From Methanomassiliicoccus sp. (GTDB lineage Archaea > Thermoplasmatota > Thermoplasmata > Methanomassiliicoccales > Methanomassiliicoccaceae): a stretch of DNA of 64,000 nt. Under the pieces are notes generated by a model that ran no database searches, was not told the origin of the DNA, and saw only the letters and a program-made list of their open reading frames with translations. Positions within the stretch are counted from its first letter, which is position 1. Every line of letters starts with the position of its first letter. The DNA is taken from contig JAAYAX010000007.1 in NCBI GenBank assembly GCA_012719175.1, positions 59,261 through 123,260 of the forward strand. Direction: 5' to 3'. Shown here piece by piece: positions 8,351-17,270 of this stretch. Made by a program: the position numbers and the translations under genes.

Positions 8351-10987
8351 TTACGTAGTTTCCATTCCGATCCCTGACATTATCAGAGGCTCACCTTCGG
8401 CATTTCTCTGGACGAAGGCCAATACGCGTATGTTATGGACCGATCCATCTGGCCAGCGCAATCTGAGCACGGTGTCCAGACGGGAACCGTCCTTGAGCGC
8501 CCTCCTTATCTCCTCCTCGTACTTCGCCCTGTCCTCGGGCAGGGTAAGGCCGAGCCAGTCCTCTAACCGTCCCCCGAACTCGTCCTTGCGAATGCCGTGG
8601 TGCTCGAACATTAGATCGCTCCACGTGACTCTGTCCTTGGTCACATCCCATTCCCAGACCCCCGCTCTTCCGGCCTGGGTGGCCAGGTCAAGGAGGCCGG
8701 AGATCCTTTTCAGTTCTTCCTTGACCTGCCTGTGCTCGTTTATGACCTCGGTGTCAAGGATGATACCTCCGATGGACCCGTCCGGAAGAAACCAGGGGCG
8801 GCATTCCCACCTGGTCCAGTAGACCGACCCATGCTCCTTGATGTACGATTCCTCATCAGCGCTGATGACCTCCCCCGCCAAGGCCCGGCGGTGGACCTCC
8901 TTCCATTGGGGGGGCAGGTCCGGGAACACATCATAGTGGTACATGCCCTCCACATTCCTCTTCAGTTCATAGTCATCGATGTAGTGCTGGCTCACGAACA
9001 GGTATCTCATCTCTCGGTCCAGCACGGCAATGGCGCTCCTGCTGTGCTCGATGATGTACCTCATGAGGTCGTTGGAGTGGGCCATCGCCTCCTGGGCGCG
9101 CTTGGTCTCAGTGATATCGTGGATGACTCCGAACACGATTCTCTGCTCGGGATCGTACTCTGCCGAGGAGTGGATGTCGAGTATCTGCCCATCATCCATC
9201 CTCTTTATCTTGAACTCCACATCATAGGGAGCTCCCTCCTCGATCAGCTTCTTCAGTGAGCTGTCCAAGAGAGGACGGTACTGGGCCAGGGGCACCGCCT
9301 GCACCTCCTTCAGTGACCACTTCTTTTGCTCTATGCCATAGATCTTGCTGGCACCCCTTGAACCGATCATCGAGAGGTCATCCAGATCGATGGTCCAATG
9401 ACCGATGCGGGCGACTTCCTCCGCTCGCTGCAATCGTCCCTCGCTCTGATGAAGGGCGTCCTCTGCCCTCCTCCTCTCTGTCACGTCCCTGGAGTTGATT
9501 ATGGCACCGATGATGTGACCGCCCTCATCGGTGAGAGCGGTGCCTATGGAATGGACCCAATGCAAGGTGCCGTTCCTGTCCTTGATCCTGTACTCGATCT
9601 CCTTCGTCTCTCCCCTGTGCATCCATTGCTTATACTCGTCCTCTACCCACCGGCGGTCCTCAGGCACTATAAGATCGAATATCGAACGCCCAACGACCTC
9701 TTCTGGATCGATGCCGATGAGGCGATGGTGCGAAGGGCTTGCATAAAGAGCTATACCATGCTGGTCCAGCTCCACCACCAGGTCGCTCATGTTCTCCGTT
9801 ATCCGTCTCAGGTTTCTCTCTGCCTCGCTCAGGGCCAGCTGGGACAGCTTGCGCTCGCTCACATCCCTCACGGACCCCGTGGAGCCGTTGACACCACTCC
9901 CGTTCGTGGTGGGGGAACCGGTGAGCTCCCCGATGAAGGTCCTGCCGTCCGCATGCTTCATCAAAAGCTCCAGGTTGCGGACCGGTTTTCCGACCTTCAC
10001 GGTCGCCTGGAACTCCCGGATGGCCTTGGGGACGGAGGATTCCTCCAGGTATTCCATGAAATGCCTTCCGATCATCTCCTCGGGTGAGCGGCCGAACAAT
10101 GATGAAGAGGAGGGGGAGATGTATGTTATCGTCCCCTCCGCATCGGTGGTGTAGACGACATCAAGCAGCTGCTCCGCGATGAGCTTGAAACGCTCCTCGC
10201 TCTCCTTGGCAGCCATCTTGGCCATCCTGATGTCCGTGATATCGGTGCTGATCACGATCATATGATCCTTGCCCAGGGGATTTACGGCGGTGATGTAGTC
10301 GCGACCGTTGAGCGGGAAGTGATGCTCCTTGACGAAGGGCTGCCCATCGTCCCTTATCTTTTGGATGTAAGGTAGGAACCTGCTCATCATGTCGGACCCC
10401 ATGATGTTGCTGACCCCCTTTCCCACGACGTCAGCCGAAGATCTGATGCCCAGCCTCCGGAGGCCGGAGCGGTTTATATCGCGCACTAGGCCGTCGATGA
10501 TCGTTCCATGCTCGTCGACGAAGTACTCCAGGATCAAGGCCAGCTCGTTCATGTTGTCGAACAGGCCTCTGTACTTGGCCTCCCTTTCCCTCACGGCCTT
10601 CTCGGCCTCGTTCCTGTCGATGGCATGTTGTATCTGGTTTGACAGCTCGGTGAACTGGGCTCTGGGGTCCCCGCCCTTCTGAAGGTAGAAATCGGCCCCG
10701 TTATTGAGGGCCTCGATGGCGATCTCCTCCCGCCCTCGACCAGTGAATAGTATGAAGGGGATCCTGTTCCCGGAAGCCCTTATCCTCTTGAGAAGCTCTA
10801 TGCCGTCCATGACCGGCATCTGATAATCGGCCACGATGGCCAGGTACTCGTTCTCCCTTACCCCTTCCAGGGCCTCCTCGGCGGAAGTGGTGGTATCCAC
10901 GGTGAATGATCCCATCTGCTCCAGGAAGGCCTTCCCCACATCCAAGAGCCCCTCCTCATCATCGACATAAAGAATTCTATATGTCAC
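8351..10987 (-). CDS. Receiver domain plus six PAS domains, no kinase domain
   Basis: The protein begins with a response-regulator receiver domain (acidic pair D9/D10, phosphoacceptor D54, later lysine in L-Q-K-G). Six PAS domains follow, at about residues 145-265, 265-385, 390-510, 510-635, 640-760 and 765-878. It ends directly after the last PAS with no HisKA, HATPase, GGDEF or DNA-binding domain. It is therefore a phosphorylatable multi-sensor hub without its own output, which probably acts through partners. GTG 10987 starts exactly at the receiver strand; the frame upstream encodes a short tail unlike the family. It is about 880 residues long and has no adjacent cognate kinase gene. Confidence 0.8.
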   Translation of the reverse strand: MTYRILYVDDEEGLLDVGKAFLEQMGSFTVDTTTSAEEALEGVRENEYLAIVADYQMPVMDGIELLKRIRASGNRIPFILFTGRGREEIAIEALNNGADFYLQKGGDPRAQFTELSNQIQHAIDRNEAEKAVREREAKYRGLFDNMNELALILEYFVDEHGTIIDGLVRDINRSGLRRLGIRSSADVVGKGVSNIMGSDMMSRFLPYIQKIRDDGQPFVKEHHFPLNGRDYITAVNPLGKDHMIVISTDITDIRMAKMAAKESEERFKLIAEQLLDVVYTTDAEGTITYISPSSSSLFGRSPEEMIGRHFMEYLEESSVPKAIREFQATVKVGKPVRNLELLMKHADGRTFIGELTGSPTTNGSGVNGSTGSVRDVSERKLSQLALSEAERNLRRITENMSDLVVELDQHGIALYASPSHHRLIGIDPEEVVGRSIFDLIVPEDRRWVEDEYKQWMHRGETKEIEYRIKDRNGTLHWVHSIGTALTDEGGHIIGAIINSRDVTERRRAEDALHQSEGRLQRAEEVARIGHWTIDLDDLSMIGSRGASKIYGIEQKKWSLKEVQAVPLAQYRPLLDSSLKKLIEEGAPYDVEFKIKRMDDGQILDIHSSAEYDPEQRIVFGVIHDITETKRAQEAMAHSNDLMRYIIEHSRSAIAVLDREMRYLFVSQHYIDDYELKRNVEGMYHYDVFPDLPPQWKEVHRRALAGEVISADEESYIKEHGSVYWTRWECRPWFLPDGSIGGIILDTEVINEHRQVKEELKRISGLLDLATQAGRAGVWEWDVTKDRVTWSDLMFEHHGIRKDEFGGRLEDWLGLTLPEDRAKYEEEIRRALKDGSRLDTVLRLRWPDGSVHNIRVLAFVQRNAEGEPLIMSGIGMETT

Positions 10988-11153
10988 GGCCCCACTCCGT
11001 ATGGCATCTAAGAGCAGGACGATTGATGAATTAATAAATTTCTTCATCAGATTTTTTTAAAGGATTTTGAACAATTGGTTGTTTTTTATCCGGTTATTCT
11101 TCCTGCTGCCCTCATGGGACGATAGTAAGGAAAAAGTGAAAGGTGTTTGGTCA

Positions 11154-11819
11154 TCAGTCGTTGCCGTTCTTGATCGCATCGATGTTGGTGTCGGTGACGA
11201 CCATGGTCATGATGCCGTTGGTCGTCGGGTCCTCGGAATCTTCTATGGTCGTGACCGTCTTGTACACTACAGGGGTTTGTGCCCCGATGTAATAATCCAT
11301 CGTTGTAGTCACGGACCCTTCCACAGTCACGTTGCGATAGTGATCTACGGTCTTGGTGCCAAAGGCCGTGGTCAGCTGCTCGGTCCCGACCTTCGTCGCC
11401 ATGTCCTCAATGGACTCGTCCCCGCTCGAGCCGAGAGTGGTGTTGTAGTCACCATGGAACGTCATGGTGGTCGTCTGTTGGGTCATGCTGTTGTACGTGG
11501 TCAGGGTAATATCGTAGCCCGTGGTCGTGACGTTGGAGACCTGCCATCGGGTGGTGCTGTTGAAGTTCATCTCACCAAAGTCAGTGTCCATGTCCATGAC
11601 CATGTATTGGCCGTTCACGAGCTGATAGGCGGCCCCTGTATCATTGTTGTTGTCATTGTTATTATTGTCGTTCGTATCGCCCGCCCCATCATCATTGTTG
11701 TTGAGGAGCATCATACCCCCAGCGATAGCCGCTATGGCTACCACGGCGACGACTATGCCCACCAACAGCATCTTCGATGGTCCCTTCTTAGGGACAGATG
11801 GCTGATTAGTACCGTCCAT
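11154..11819 (-). CDS. Membrane-anchored extracellular protein with Asn/Asp linker
   Basis: A short basic cytoplasmic tail (residues 1-17) is followed by one transmembrane helix at about 18-40, an Asn/Asp/Gly-rich linker (about 41-62) and an extracellular domain rich in threonine. No cysteine or catalytic motif is visible. This is a common layout for archaeal surface proteins of unknown function. A good TATA box (GATATAAATAAAT) lies at about 11853-11865 on this strand, some 40 bases before ATG 11819, with GAGG in the leader. The gene is monocistronic. Confidence 0.6.
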   Translation of the reverse strand: MDGTNQPSVPKKGPSKMLLVGIVVAVVAIAAIAGGMMLLNNNDDGAGDTNDNNNNDNNNDTGAAYQLVNGQYMVMDMDTDFGEMNFNSTTRWQVSNVTTTGYDITLTTYNSMTQQTTTMTFHGDYNTTLGSSGDESIEDMATKVGTEQLTTAFGTKTVDHYRNVTVEGSVTTTMDYYIGAQTPVVYKTVTTIEDSEDPTTNGIMTMVVTDTNIDAIKNGND

Positions 11820-12094
11820 GTTTTTCCTCGAATGGAGGACAGGGGTTGCTGATTTATTTATATCTCATGCCAGAAAGTAGTCCAGACCTAGCGTTCGATC
11901 CCCGCCATGCGTTCGATTGGTCCCTTGTAGCCGGGAACCATCGACGTATGCGCGTTCACAATGATGAAACAGCAGAAACTAATTTCCCATAGTGCGTGAT
12001 AAGGTTAATGGTGGAAGGCCCACATGCTTGCTCCTTCGGCGAAGGATAGATGAGTGATAACCGCTTTACCGTCCCCGGGCCCTGTGAACAGGCA

Positions 12095-12102
12095 TATAAA
12101 TA
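12095..12102 (+). promoter_or_regulatory. TATA box, probably for a leaderless transcript
   Basis: TATAAATA is centred about 24 bases upstream of TTG 12122. Archaeal transcription normally starts about 26 bases below the box, so the transcript should begin at or next to this codon, which supports it over GTG 12113. Confidence 0.5.
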
Positions 12103-12121
12103 ACCGCATCGGGTGATCTCA

Positions 12122-12346
12122 TTGGGAGAACTAATACTGGCAGCATCGGATGAACCCCGGCGTCTCAACATAGTATTGCTCGACGAACCGAGCGAGAAGA
12201 TGCTAAAGATGAACAAGAACGTACGGAAGGAGAAAGAGGTCTCAGAAAGAAGCATAAAGGACGAAGTGGTGATCGACGTCCCACCCGGAAAGAGGGTCAG
12301 GATAGTCATGACCAGCGAGCCCAAGGTCTCCAGGACCAAGGGTTAG
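12122..12346 (+). CDS. Small charged protein of unknown function
   Basis: This 74-residue protein has a short hydrophobic start, a lysine/glutamate-rich middle (K-N-V-R-K-E-K-E-V) and a beta-type end containing D-V-P-P-G-K-R-V-R-I-V. I do not recognise a family. TTG 12122 is preferred over GTG 12113 because the TATA box is too close for a transcript to include the GTG. A run of seven T residues at about 12355-12361 follows the stop and probably ends transcription. Confidence 0.4.
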   Translation: MGELILAASDEPRRLNIVLLDEPSEKMLKMNKNVRKEKEVSERSIKDEVVIDVPPGKRVRIVMTSEPKVSRTKG

Positions 12347-12509
12347 CCGCTCCGTTTTTTTCCCCTGGTCCAATGGGACCTCGGGGAGCATACCTATTTC
12401 AATCGACATAATTCTCAGCAGCCCTCATGTGGACAGTGAGGGGCGATCCACCTGTCTATAGGTGCAAAATTCAACAATCAAAGATGGAAAGGACAGAAGT
12501 GGTTTTATA

Positions 12510-12743
12510 TCAAAGGGTTATGCGTTCGAGATCGACGGCGTCGGACATCAGGGGTGCTGGGGAGGATATCTGCTCGACGAGCACGATGATCGCCGCACCC
12601 TCGGTGGTGTTCTCCCCGGAGGTATCTCCCTCGTGGGTCTCCTCGTTCTGCGGGTAGTTGCTGGCCCCAGCCATGGCCAAGGAACCCATGATGACGATGG
12701 GGATGATGATCACCGCAAGGACCAACAGAGTGTTCTTCTTCAT
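12510..12743 (-). CDS. Small exported protein with signal peptide
   Basis: The 77-residue protein starts M-K-K-N and has a strong hydrophobic segment at about residues 5-26, ending in A-M-A-G-A, then a polar Glu/Thr/Ser-rich tail. It looks like a small secreted or membrane-anchored protein. A TATA-like ATATG/TTTATA element sits about 30 bases upstream on this strand. No family is recognised. Confidence 0.45.
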   Translation of the reverse strand: MKKNTLLVLAVIIIPIVIMGSLAMAGASNYPQNEETHEGDTSGENTTEGAAIIVLVEQISSPAPLMSDAVDLERITL

Positions 12744-12947
12744 GGGGGAAAGGGATGAGAAGTTTCACATATAAAGGTTATCAAGGCCCCCCATACGCCT
12801 CCCATAGCCTCGTCGTTGCTGATTATCACGAGACATTACCATCTGATTGTTCAGTTATCTCAATACGTGTTATTTTATACCAGAATATTAATTGTGAGAG
12901 TTAACACTTGTTCTGAACAAACAGGTGCGACAACAGTAGGTAATCGT

Positions 12948-13124
12948 ATGAACGACAGAAGAGGCGGATATAGACGCGACGAGCCCCGTGAAATGCATCC
13001 AGCGAAGTGCTCCGATTGTGGAGCGGAGACCCAGGTCCCATTCAAGCCGACTGAGGGAAGGCCGGTCTACTGCAGGGATTGCTACCAGAAGCACAAGCCG
13101 GCACGAAGTGAGAGAAGGTTCTAA
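12948..13124 (+). CDS. CxxC-x17-CxxC zinc-knuckle protein
   Basis: This 58-residue basic protein has C-S-D-C, exactly 17 residues, then C-R-D-C. This is the CxxC-x17-CxxC signature of a small archaeal/bacterial zinc-binding family. The N-terminal tail is rich in Arg/Asp/Gly (R-R-G-G-Y-R-R-D) and the C-terminal end is basic, which suggests nucleic-acid binding. ATG 12948 is chosen over earlier frame-open codons because the domain begins there and the upstream codons are AT-rich and not protein-like. The role is not known. Confidence 0.65.
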   Translation: MNDRRGGYRRDEPREMHPAKCSDCGAETQVPFKPTEGRPVYCRDCYQKHKPARSERRF

Positions 13125-13270
13125 ACCAGGATCTTTTCGAAACAAACTACTTCCCTCTTTTTCCCATATTGTTTTGGCAACAGCTGTCTCTTGGTCCTGA
13201 TGGACATCTCACAACCATCTTATACGTCCAAATCGGTCCCAGATGCCCGAGCATAACTGAGGTCTTGTAA

Positions 13271-14323
13271 ATGTCCAGCATTGAAGAGGCGGCCTTGGTG
13301 GCCATGCGCGACGTGATAGGGCTGCGGACTGGGGAGGAAGTCCTGATAGCGACCAACTTCGAGGGCGATGCCTTCGATATATCCCGGGCGTTGTTCGATC
13401 AAACGAAGGCATTGGGAGGCAGACCGGTGATGATGGTCCAGGAGCCTAAGACCATCCTGCAGTTCGCCGAGCATGCGGTCCTGGCCGCGATCCGCGAGTG
13501 CCCGGACATCTTCATATCCGTGCCGCACTTCAAGACCGGCAAGGACCCATATGGTCAGAAGATCGGGTACATCGGACATGACGGCAAACGGTATGACCAT
13601 ATCCAATACTATCTCATGGGGGAGAGAAGGATGCGCTCCTTCTGGTCACCTTCGTTGACCAGGGACACCTTCGAGCGCTGCGTGGTCCTGGACTACGCGG
13701 AGATGAGGGCCAACGCCGCCAAGCTGAAGAAGATAATGGACGCGGGGAAGAAGGTGCATGTCACCTCCCCCGCGGGTACGGACGTCACCATCTCCATCGA
13801 GGGCAGAAAGGCCTTCGCCGATGATGGTGATTTCCGCCTGCCGGGCAGCGGCGGCAACATCCCCTGCGGCGAGGTGTACGTATCTCCGGTGGTAGCATCG
13901 ACCAAGGGCACGATCGTTTACGATGGTACCCTAGACCTCATCCCCAGATGCGTACAGCCCAAGGAGCCCGTAAGAGTGGACTTCAAGGATGGGTACATCT
14001 CCGAGGTGAGCGGCGGTCCGGACGCCGAGGCCCTCCTCGCTGTGATTAAGAGCGGGGAGAAGAGGGCCCGCGAGAACGGGCTGGTGGCCGAGGAGCGCAA
14101 CGCCCGCAACATCGGAGAGCTGGGCATCGGTATCAATTACCAGGCCAAGATGGTCAACAACATGCTGGAGGATGAGAAGGTGGGCAAGACCTGCCACTTC
14201 GCCATCGGCTTCAACTACGACAACGACGGGCCCGCTCTGATCCATCAGGACTGTTTGGTCAAGAGGCCGTCGATCTGGGTTGATGATACGCAGATCCTCA
14301 GGGACGGGGACATAATCATCTGA
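13271..14323 (+). CDS. M29-type leucyl aminopeptidase family protein
   Basis: The 350-residue protein resembles the M29 thermophilic aminopeptidase family and its relatives. It has G-N-I-P-C-G-E-V-Y near residue 198, the G-E-L-G-I-G-I-N segment and a C-terminal H-F-A-I-G-F-N-Y-D-N-D-G followed by I-H-Q-D-C. The glutamate, histidine and aspartate residues of these stretches form the two-metal site in the family. It would cut N-terminal residues from peptides in the cytoplasm, although some relatives act on ring compounds instead. The start ATG follows a GAGGT site, and a TATA-like TTATAC lies about 50 bases upstream. It is a single gene. Confidence 0.75.
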   Translation: MSSIEEAALVAMRDVIGLRTGEEVLIATNFEGDAFDISRALFDQTKALGGRPVMMVQEPKTILQFAEHAVLAAIRECPDIFISVPHFKTGKDPYGQKIGYIGHDGKRYDHIQYYLMGERRMRSFWSPSLTRDTFERCVVLDYAEMRANAAKLKKIMDAGKKVHVTSPAGTDVTISIEGRKAFADDGDFRLPGSGGNIPCGEVYVSPVVASTKGTIVYDGTLDLIPRCVQPKEPVRVDFKDGYISEVSGGPDAEALLAVIKSGEKRARENGLVAEERNARNIGELGIGINYQAKMVNNMLEDEKVGKTCHFAIGFNYDNDGPALIHQDCLVKRPSIWVDDTQILRDGDIII

Positions 14324-14447
14324 TGGTTCCCCTCGCCTTTGCCCTTTCCATCTGCTCCTGGACCGGACCAGAAACCCTTGTTATTAGGACGAATTATTCA
14401 CTATTATTATATAGTAGTGCAAACAGATTACATATGAGAGTGAGGAG

Positions 14448-14825
14448 ATGAGCACGGTAAGGCAGATGGTAACCCATGAGATATTGACCAGCGCGATCAA
14501 GAACAGATTAGAGGTTTCACAGGATGTCGCTCAGGACCTGGCCTTCAGGGTCCTAAACTACTTCGGTTTCGGTGAAGAGATCATAGACAACGTTCTGGAC
14601 CACGATGATCGCAGGACGTTCTACTTCCTTCAGGACATGCAGATCCTGACCACACACTGGGAGGAGGCGTTGCTGCCGTCCGGAAGGATATGGAGGGTGT
14701 TCTACTGGGACCTGAACACCGGGCGCATTTTACAGTATGCGACCTCGCCCTCGGAGGGTTCCCGGATCGAGGAGGGCCTCTACGAGACCCTTCCCGAGGA
14801 CGTGTGGTCCAGGTCCGCGGCCTGA
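14448..14825 (+). CDS. Conserved small hypothetical protein (DUF6015-like)
   Basis: The 125-residue soluble protein has a helical N-terminal half (T-S-A-I-K-N-R-L-E-V-S...) and a C-terminal half with W-R-V-F-Y-W-D-L-N-T-G-R-I strands. It resembles, from memory, a small family of unknown function found in Thermoplasmata; I hold this loosely. The start has GAGGAG upstream and a TATA-like TATTATATAG about 40 bases before it. It precedes apgM by 56 bases, but apgM appears to have its own TATA box. Confidence 0.5.
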   Translation: MSTVRQMVTHEILTSAIKNRLEVSQDVAQDLAFRVLNYFGFGEEIIDNVLDHDDRRTFYFLQDMQILTTHWEEALLPSGRIWRVFYWDLNTGRILQYATSPSEGSRIEEGLYETLPEDVWSRSAA

Positions 14826-14843
14826 GCACCACACCATATACCT

Positions 14844-14852
14844 TTTTTTATA
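14844..14852 (+). promoter_or_regulatory. TATA box of apgM
   Basis: TTTTATATC lies about 34 bases upstream of ATG 14882, with GAGGCGATAAG just before the start codon. This fits a short-leader transcript starting near 14873. Confidence 0.45.
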
Positions 14853-14881
14853 TCATTCATGCATAAACCCGAGGCGATAAG

Positions 14882-16114
14882 ATGGAAGCGGGCAAGAAGA
14901 TGATGATCGTCGTAATGGACGGTCTAGGGGACCGTGCGGTGAAGGAGCTTGGCTACAAGACCCCACTGCAGGTCGCGAAGAAACCGAACCTTGACTGGTT
15001 CGCGCAGAACGGAACGTCCGGGTCCATGGACGTCATAGGTCCAGGGATCCGGCCCGGATCGGACACCTCCCATCTGGCGCTCCTAGGTTATGATCCCTAT
15101 GAGGTATACACAGGCCGCGGGCCCTTCGAGGCCGCCGGGGTCGGACTGATCGGTCAGAAGGGCGATATCGCTTTCCGATGCAACTTCGCCACGGTGGACC
15201 CGAAGATGAACGTCATGGACCGCCGGGCGGGGCGCATCAAGGAACCGGACACCACGGAGCTGGTGAAAGCTCTGCAAGGCCTGAAGGTCGCCGGGATCGA
15301 GGCCATAGTGAAGGACGCCACCGAGCACCGCGCCGTCCTCCTGTTACGCGGTGAGGGCCTGGACCCTCATGTCTCCGACGCCGACCCCCACGCCATCGCC
15401 AAGGTGCAGTTGAGCAAGCCATTGGTCCCTGGGGCCCAGAGGACCGCGGAGGCGGTGAACGAGTTCGTCAAGAGGTCCTTCGAGATCCTCGATGCCCACC
15501 CTGTGAACATCCGCCGCCGGGAGCAGGGTCTGCTGCCAGGGAACATCCTGTTACCCCGGGGTGGCGGTCCCTTCCCGGACATCGAGCCCTTCGAGAAGCG
15601 CTACGGCATGAAGGGGTCATGTGTGGCCGGGGTGTCGCTCATCAAGGGTATCGGCCGCGTGGTCGGTCTGGAGATCGTGGATGTCCCCAAAGGTTCCGGA
15701 GGGACGGGCACCGACATGGTGGCCAAGGCCCGCATCGCCCTGAAGGAGCTGGAGCGGAAGGACTTCGTGCTCATGAACGTGAAGGCCTCGGACGTGGTGT
15801 CCCATGATGGGGACCCCCGCCGCAAGATCGAGGTCATCGAGCGCCTCGACGGCATGGCCAAGGTGCTCCGCGAAGGCCTGCCTGAGGGAGCGGTCATCGC
15901 CTTCTGTGCCGACCACTGCACCCCCGTGGCCCGGTTCGACCACTCCGGCGATCCGGTCCCCCTGACCATCTACTCGGAGACCAGCATTAAGGATGGTGTG
16001 CAGAGCTACGATGAGGTCTCCTGCGCCAAGGGAGCGCTAGGACGTATCAGAGGCAAGGACCTGATGCCCATCCTGTACGACCGCGCGGACCGCTCCGAGA
16101 AGTTCGGGGCCTAA
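14882..16114 (+). CDS. apgM: 2,3-bisphosphoglycerate-independent phosphoglycerate mutase, archaeal type
   Basis: This enzyme interconverts 3- and 2-phosphoglycerate in glycolysis and gluconeogenesis. It has the alkaline-phosphatase-fold metal motif V-V-M-D-G-L-G-D (D13), the serine-containing G-S-D-T-S-H-L-A-L-L-G-Y-D-P stretch, and the late H-D-G-D-P and F-C-A-D-H-C-T-P metal-ligand motifs. The 410-residue length is normal for archaeal ApgM. It is monocistronic with a clear TATA box and ribosome site. The call is firm. Confidence 0.95.
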   Translation: MEAGKKMMIVVMDGLGDRAVKELGYKTPLQVAKKPNLDWFAQNGTSGSMDVIGPGIRPGSDTSHLALLGYDPYEVYTGRGPFEAAGVGLIGQKGDIAFRCNFATVDPKMNVMDRRAGRIKEPDTTELVKALQGLKVAGIEAIVKDATEHRAVLLLRGEGLDPHVSDADPHAIAKVQLSKPLVPGAQRTAEAVNEFVKRSFEILDAHPVNIRRREQGLLPGNILLPRGGGPFPDIEPFEKRYGMKGSCVAGVSLIKGIGRVVGLEIVDVPKGSGGTGTDMVAKARIALKELERKDFVLMNVKASDVVSHDGDPRRKIEVIERLDGMAKVLREGLPEGAVIAFCADHCTPVARFDHSGDPVPLTIYSETSIKDGVQSYDEVSCAKGALGRIRGKDLMPILYDRADRSEKFGA

Positions 16115-16306
16115 GACCGATTTCCTTACCTCTCTCCGTGAACCTTCAGGTCCGCGGAGACCCGGGACCTCATCGGGCCGCCCCTTATCGCCCTCCACGC
16201 GGGCCGTCCGGATGAGGGACCGGGAGCCATGGGGCGGGAACGCCGCAATATTCCTGGTCCGTTCGCTTTGAAAATGACTCCATGTGGGTGCGACAAAGTG
16301 TTGAGC

Positions 16307-16756
16307 CTAACGGAGCCATGCTTCCAGACGGTACTCCACCACCTCACCGTGGAACGTCTCCCGGACGATGGAGCAGTACACCGTGCCCTCAGGGACGATC
16401 GGGCTGATGGACACAACGGCGATCTCGGTGCCAGAGCGGTGCACCGACCACCTCCAATCCCATCCTGGCAGCAGCAAATCCAGCGTCATGGATATCTCGA
16501 CTTCCATCTCTTGCCCCATATCTTTGTTCATGAGGAACACCTCCTGCAGCACCTGGGCGTTGCCGTCGGCGCCCTTCACCGTCGTGCGCAGAAGTACAGT
16601 GAGGGAGTCCTCGACCCTCTGCTGCTCCTCCCCCTCCCCAAGAGAGGGTGCGGAGAACGCTGCCAGGAGGGACACTGACACCAAGGAGGCTATGGCCAGG
16701 AACACGAAGGCGTCGAATATGCCGGCCATCCCTTCCCTGCTCCACCTCATGCCCAC
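16307..16756 (-). CDS. Pilin-like (TadE/minor-pilin-type) protein
   Basis: The 149-residue protein has a short basic N-terminus (R-W-S-R-E-G-M-A-G) followed by one long hydrophobic helix at about residues 12-34, then a soluble beta-rich domain. This tripartite layout is that of archaeal type IV pilin-like proteins. It overlaps the preceding pilin-like gene by ten bases, so the two are translated together. The secretion ATPase and TadC-like genes 3-7 kb away could assemble it. The precise peptidase cleavage site is not clear. Confidence 0.55.
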   Translation of the reverse strand: MGMRWSREGMAGIFDAFVFLAIASLVSVSLLAAFSAPSLGEGEEQQRVEDSLTVLLRTTVKGADGNAQVLQEVFLMNKDMGQEMEVEISMTLDLLLPGWDWRWSVHRSGTEIAVVSISPIVPEGTVYCSIVRETFHGEVVEYRLEAWLR

Positions 16757-17220
16757 ACCCAGACCGTTATAAGGGCGGCCCTCACGTCCGCCTGATGGAA
16801 GTATATGTTGACGGGGGCGCTGCGGCAGCTCCTCTCCCCGTCGTTGACCTTCCCCTGCTGGTGCAGGACCTCCGTGGTGCCGTCAGGATATGTTAGAATG
16901 ACCTTAGCTCCTCCTTCTCCCATGAAGGACGTCCAGTCCACCCGTGCCAGGTCCCTGTGGTCCAGCATCATGCTCCCCCGGGACCAGGCAGGATCGTCCA
17001 GTATGGAGTTCAGTGTAGACTCGCACCGATGGTCCAGGTCCTCGCTGCCTTCTCCATCATCAACGGACAGTAGGGTCAGTGACAAGGTGAGCAGCAGCAA
17101 CCCCGAGGTCACGATCACCATGGCCATGATGGCCTCGAAGAAACCCCCGATGCCGTAAGCGTCGGAACGTAGAGAAGCGCGTCGTCGTACCCTCGTCTCG
17201 TCCGCTACCTTGCGGTTCAT
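16747..17220 (-). CDS. Pilin-like protein, partner of the downstream pilin-like gene
   Basis: The 157-residue protein has a long arginine-rich N-terminus, then D-A-Y-G-I-G-G-F-F-E-A leading into a hydrophobic helix (about residues 25-52). This resembles a class III prepilin signal in which the charged tail is cut just before the helix. The soluble domain follows and contains two cysteines (about 66 and 132). Its 3' end overlaps the next pilin-like gene. The two may be minor pilins of the Tad-like system encoded nearby. Confidence 0.55.
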   Translation of the reverse strand: MNRKVADETRVRRRASLRSDAYGIGGFFEAIMAMVIVTSGLLLLTLSLTLLSVDDGEGSEDLDHRCESTLNSILDDPAWSRGSMMLDHRDLARVDWTSFMGEGGAKVILTYPDGTTEVLHQQGKVNDGERSCRSAPVNIYFHQADVRAALITVWVWA

Positions 17221-17270
17221 GCGGTGAGAACGACCTGCTATCCGAATCCCTATGCACTACAGTTAGCCGA

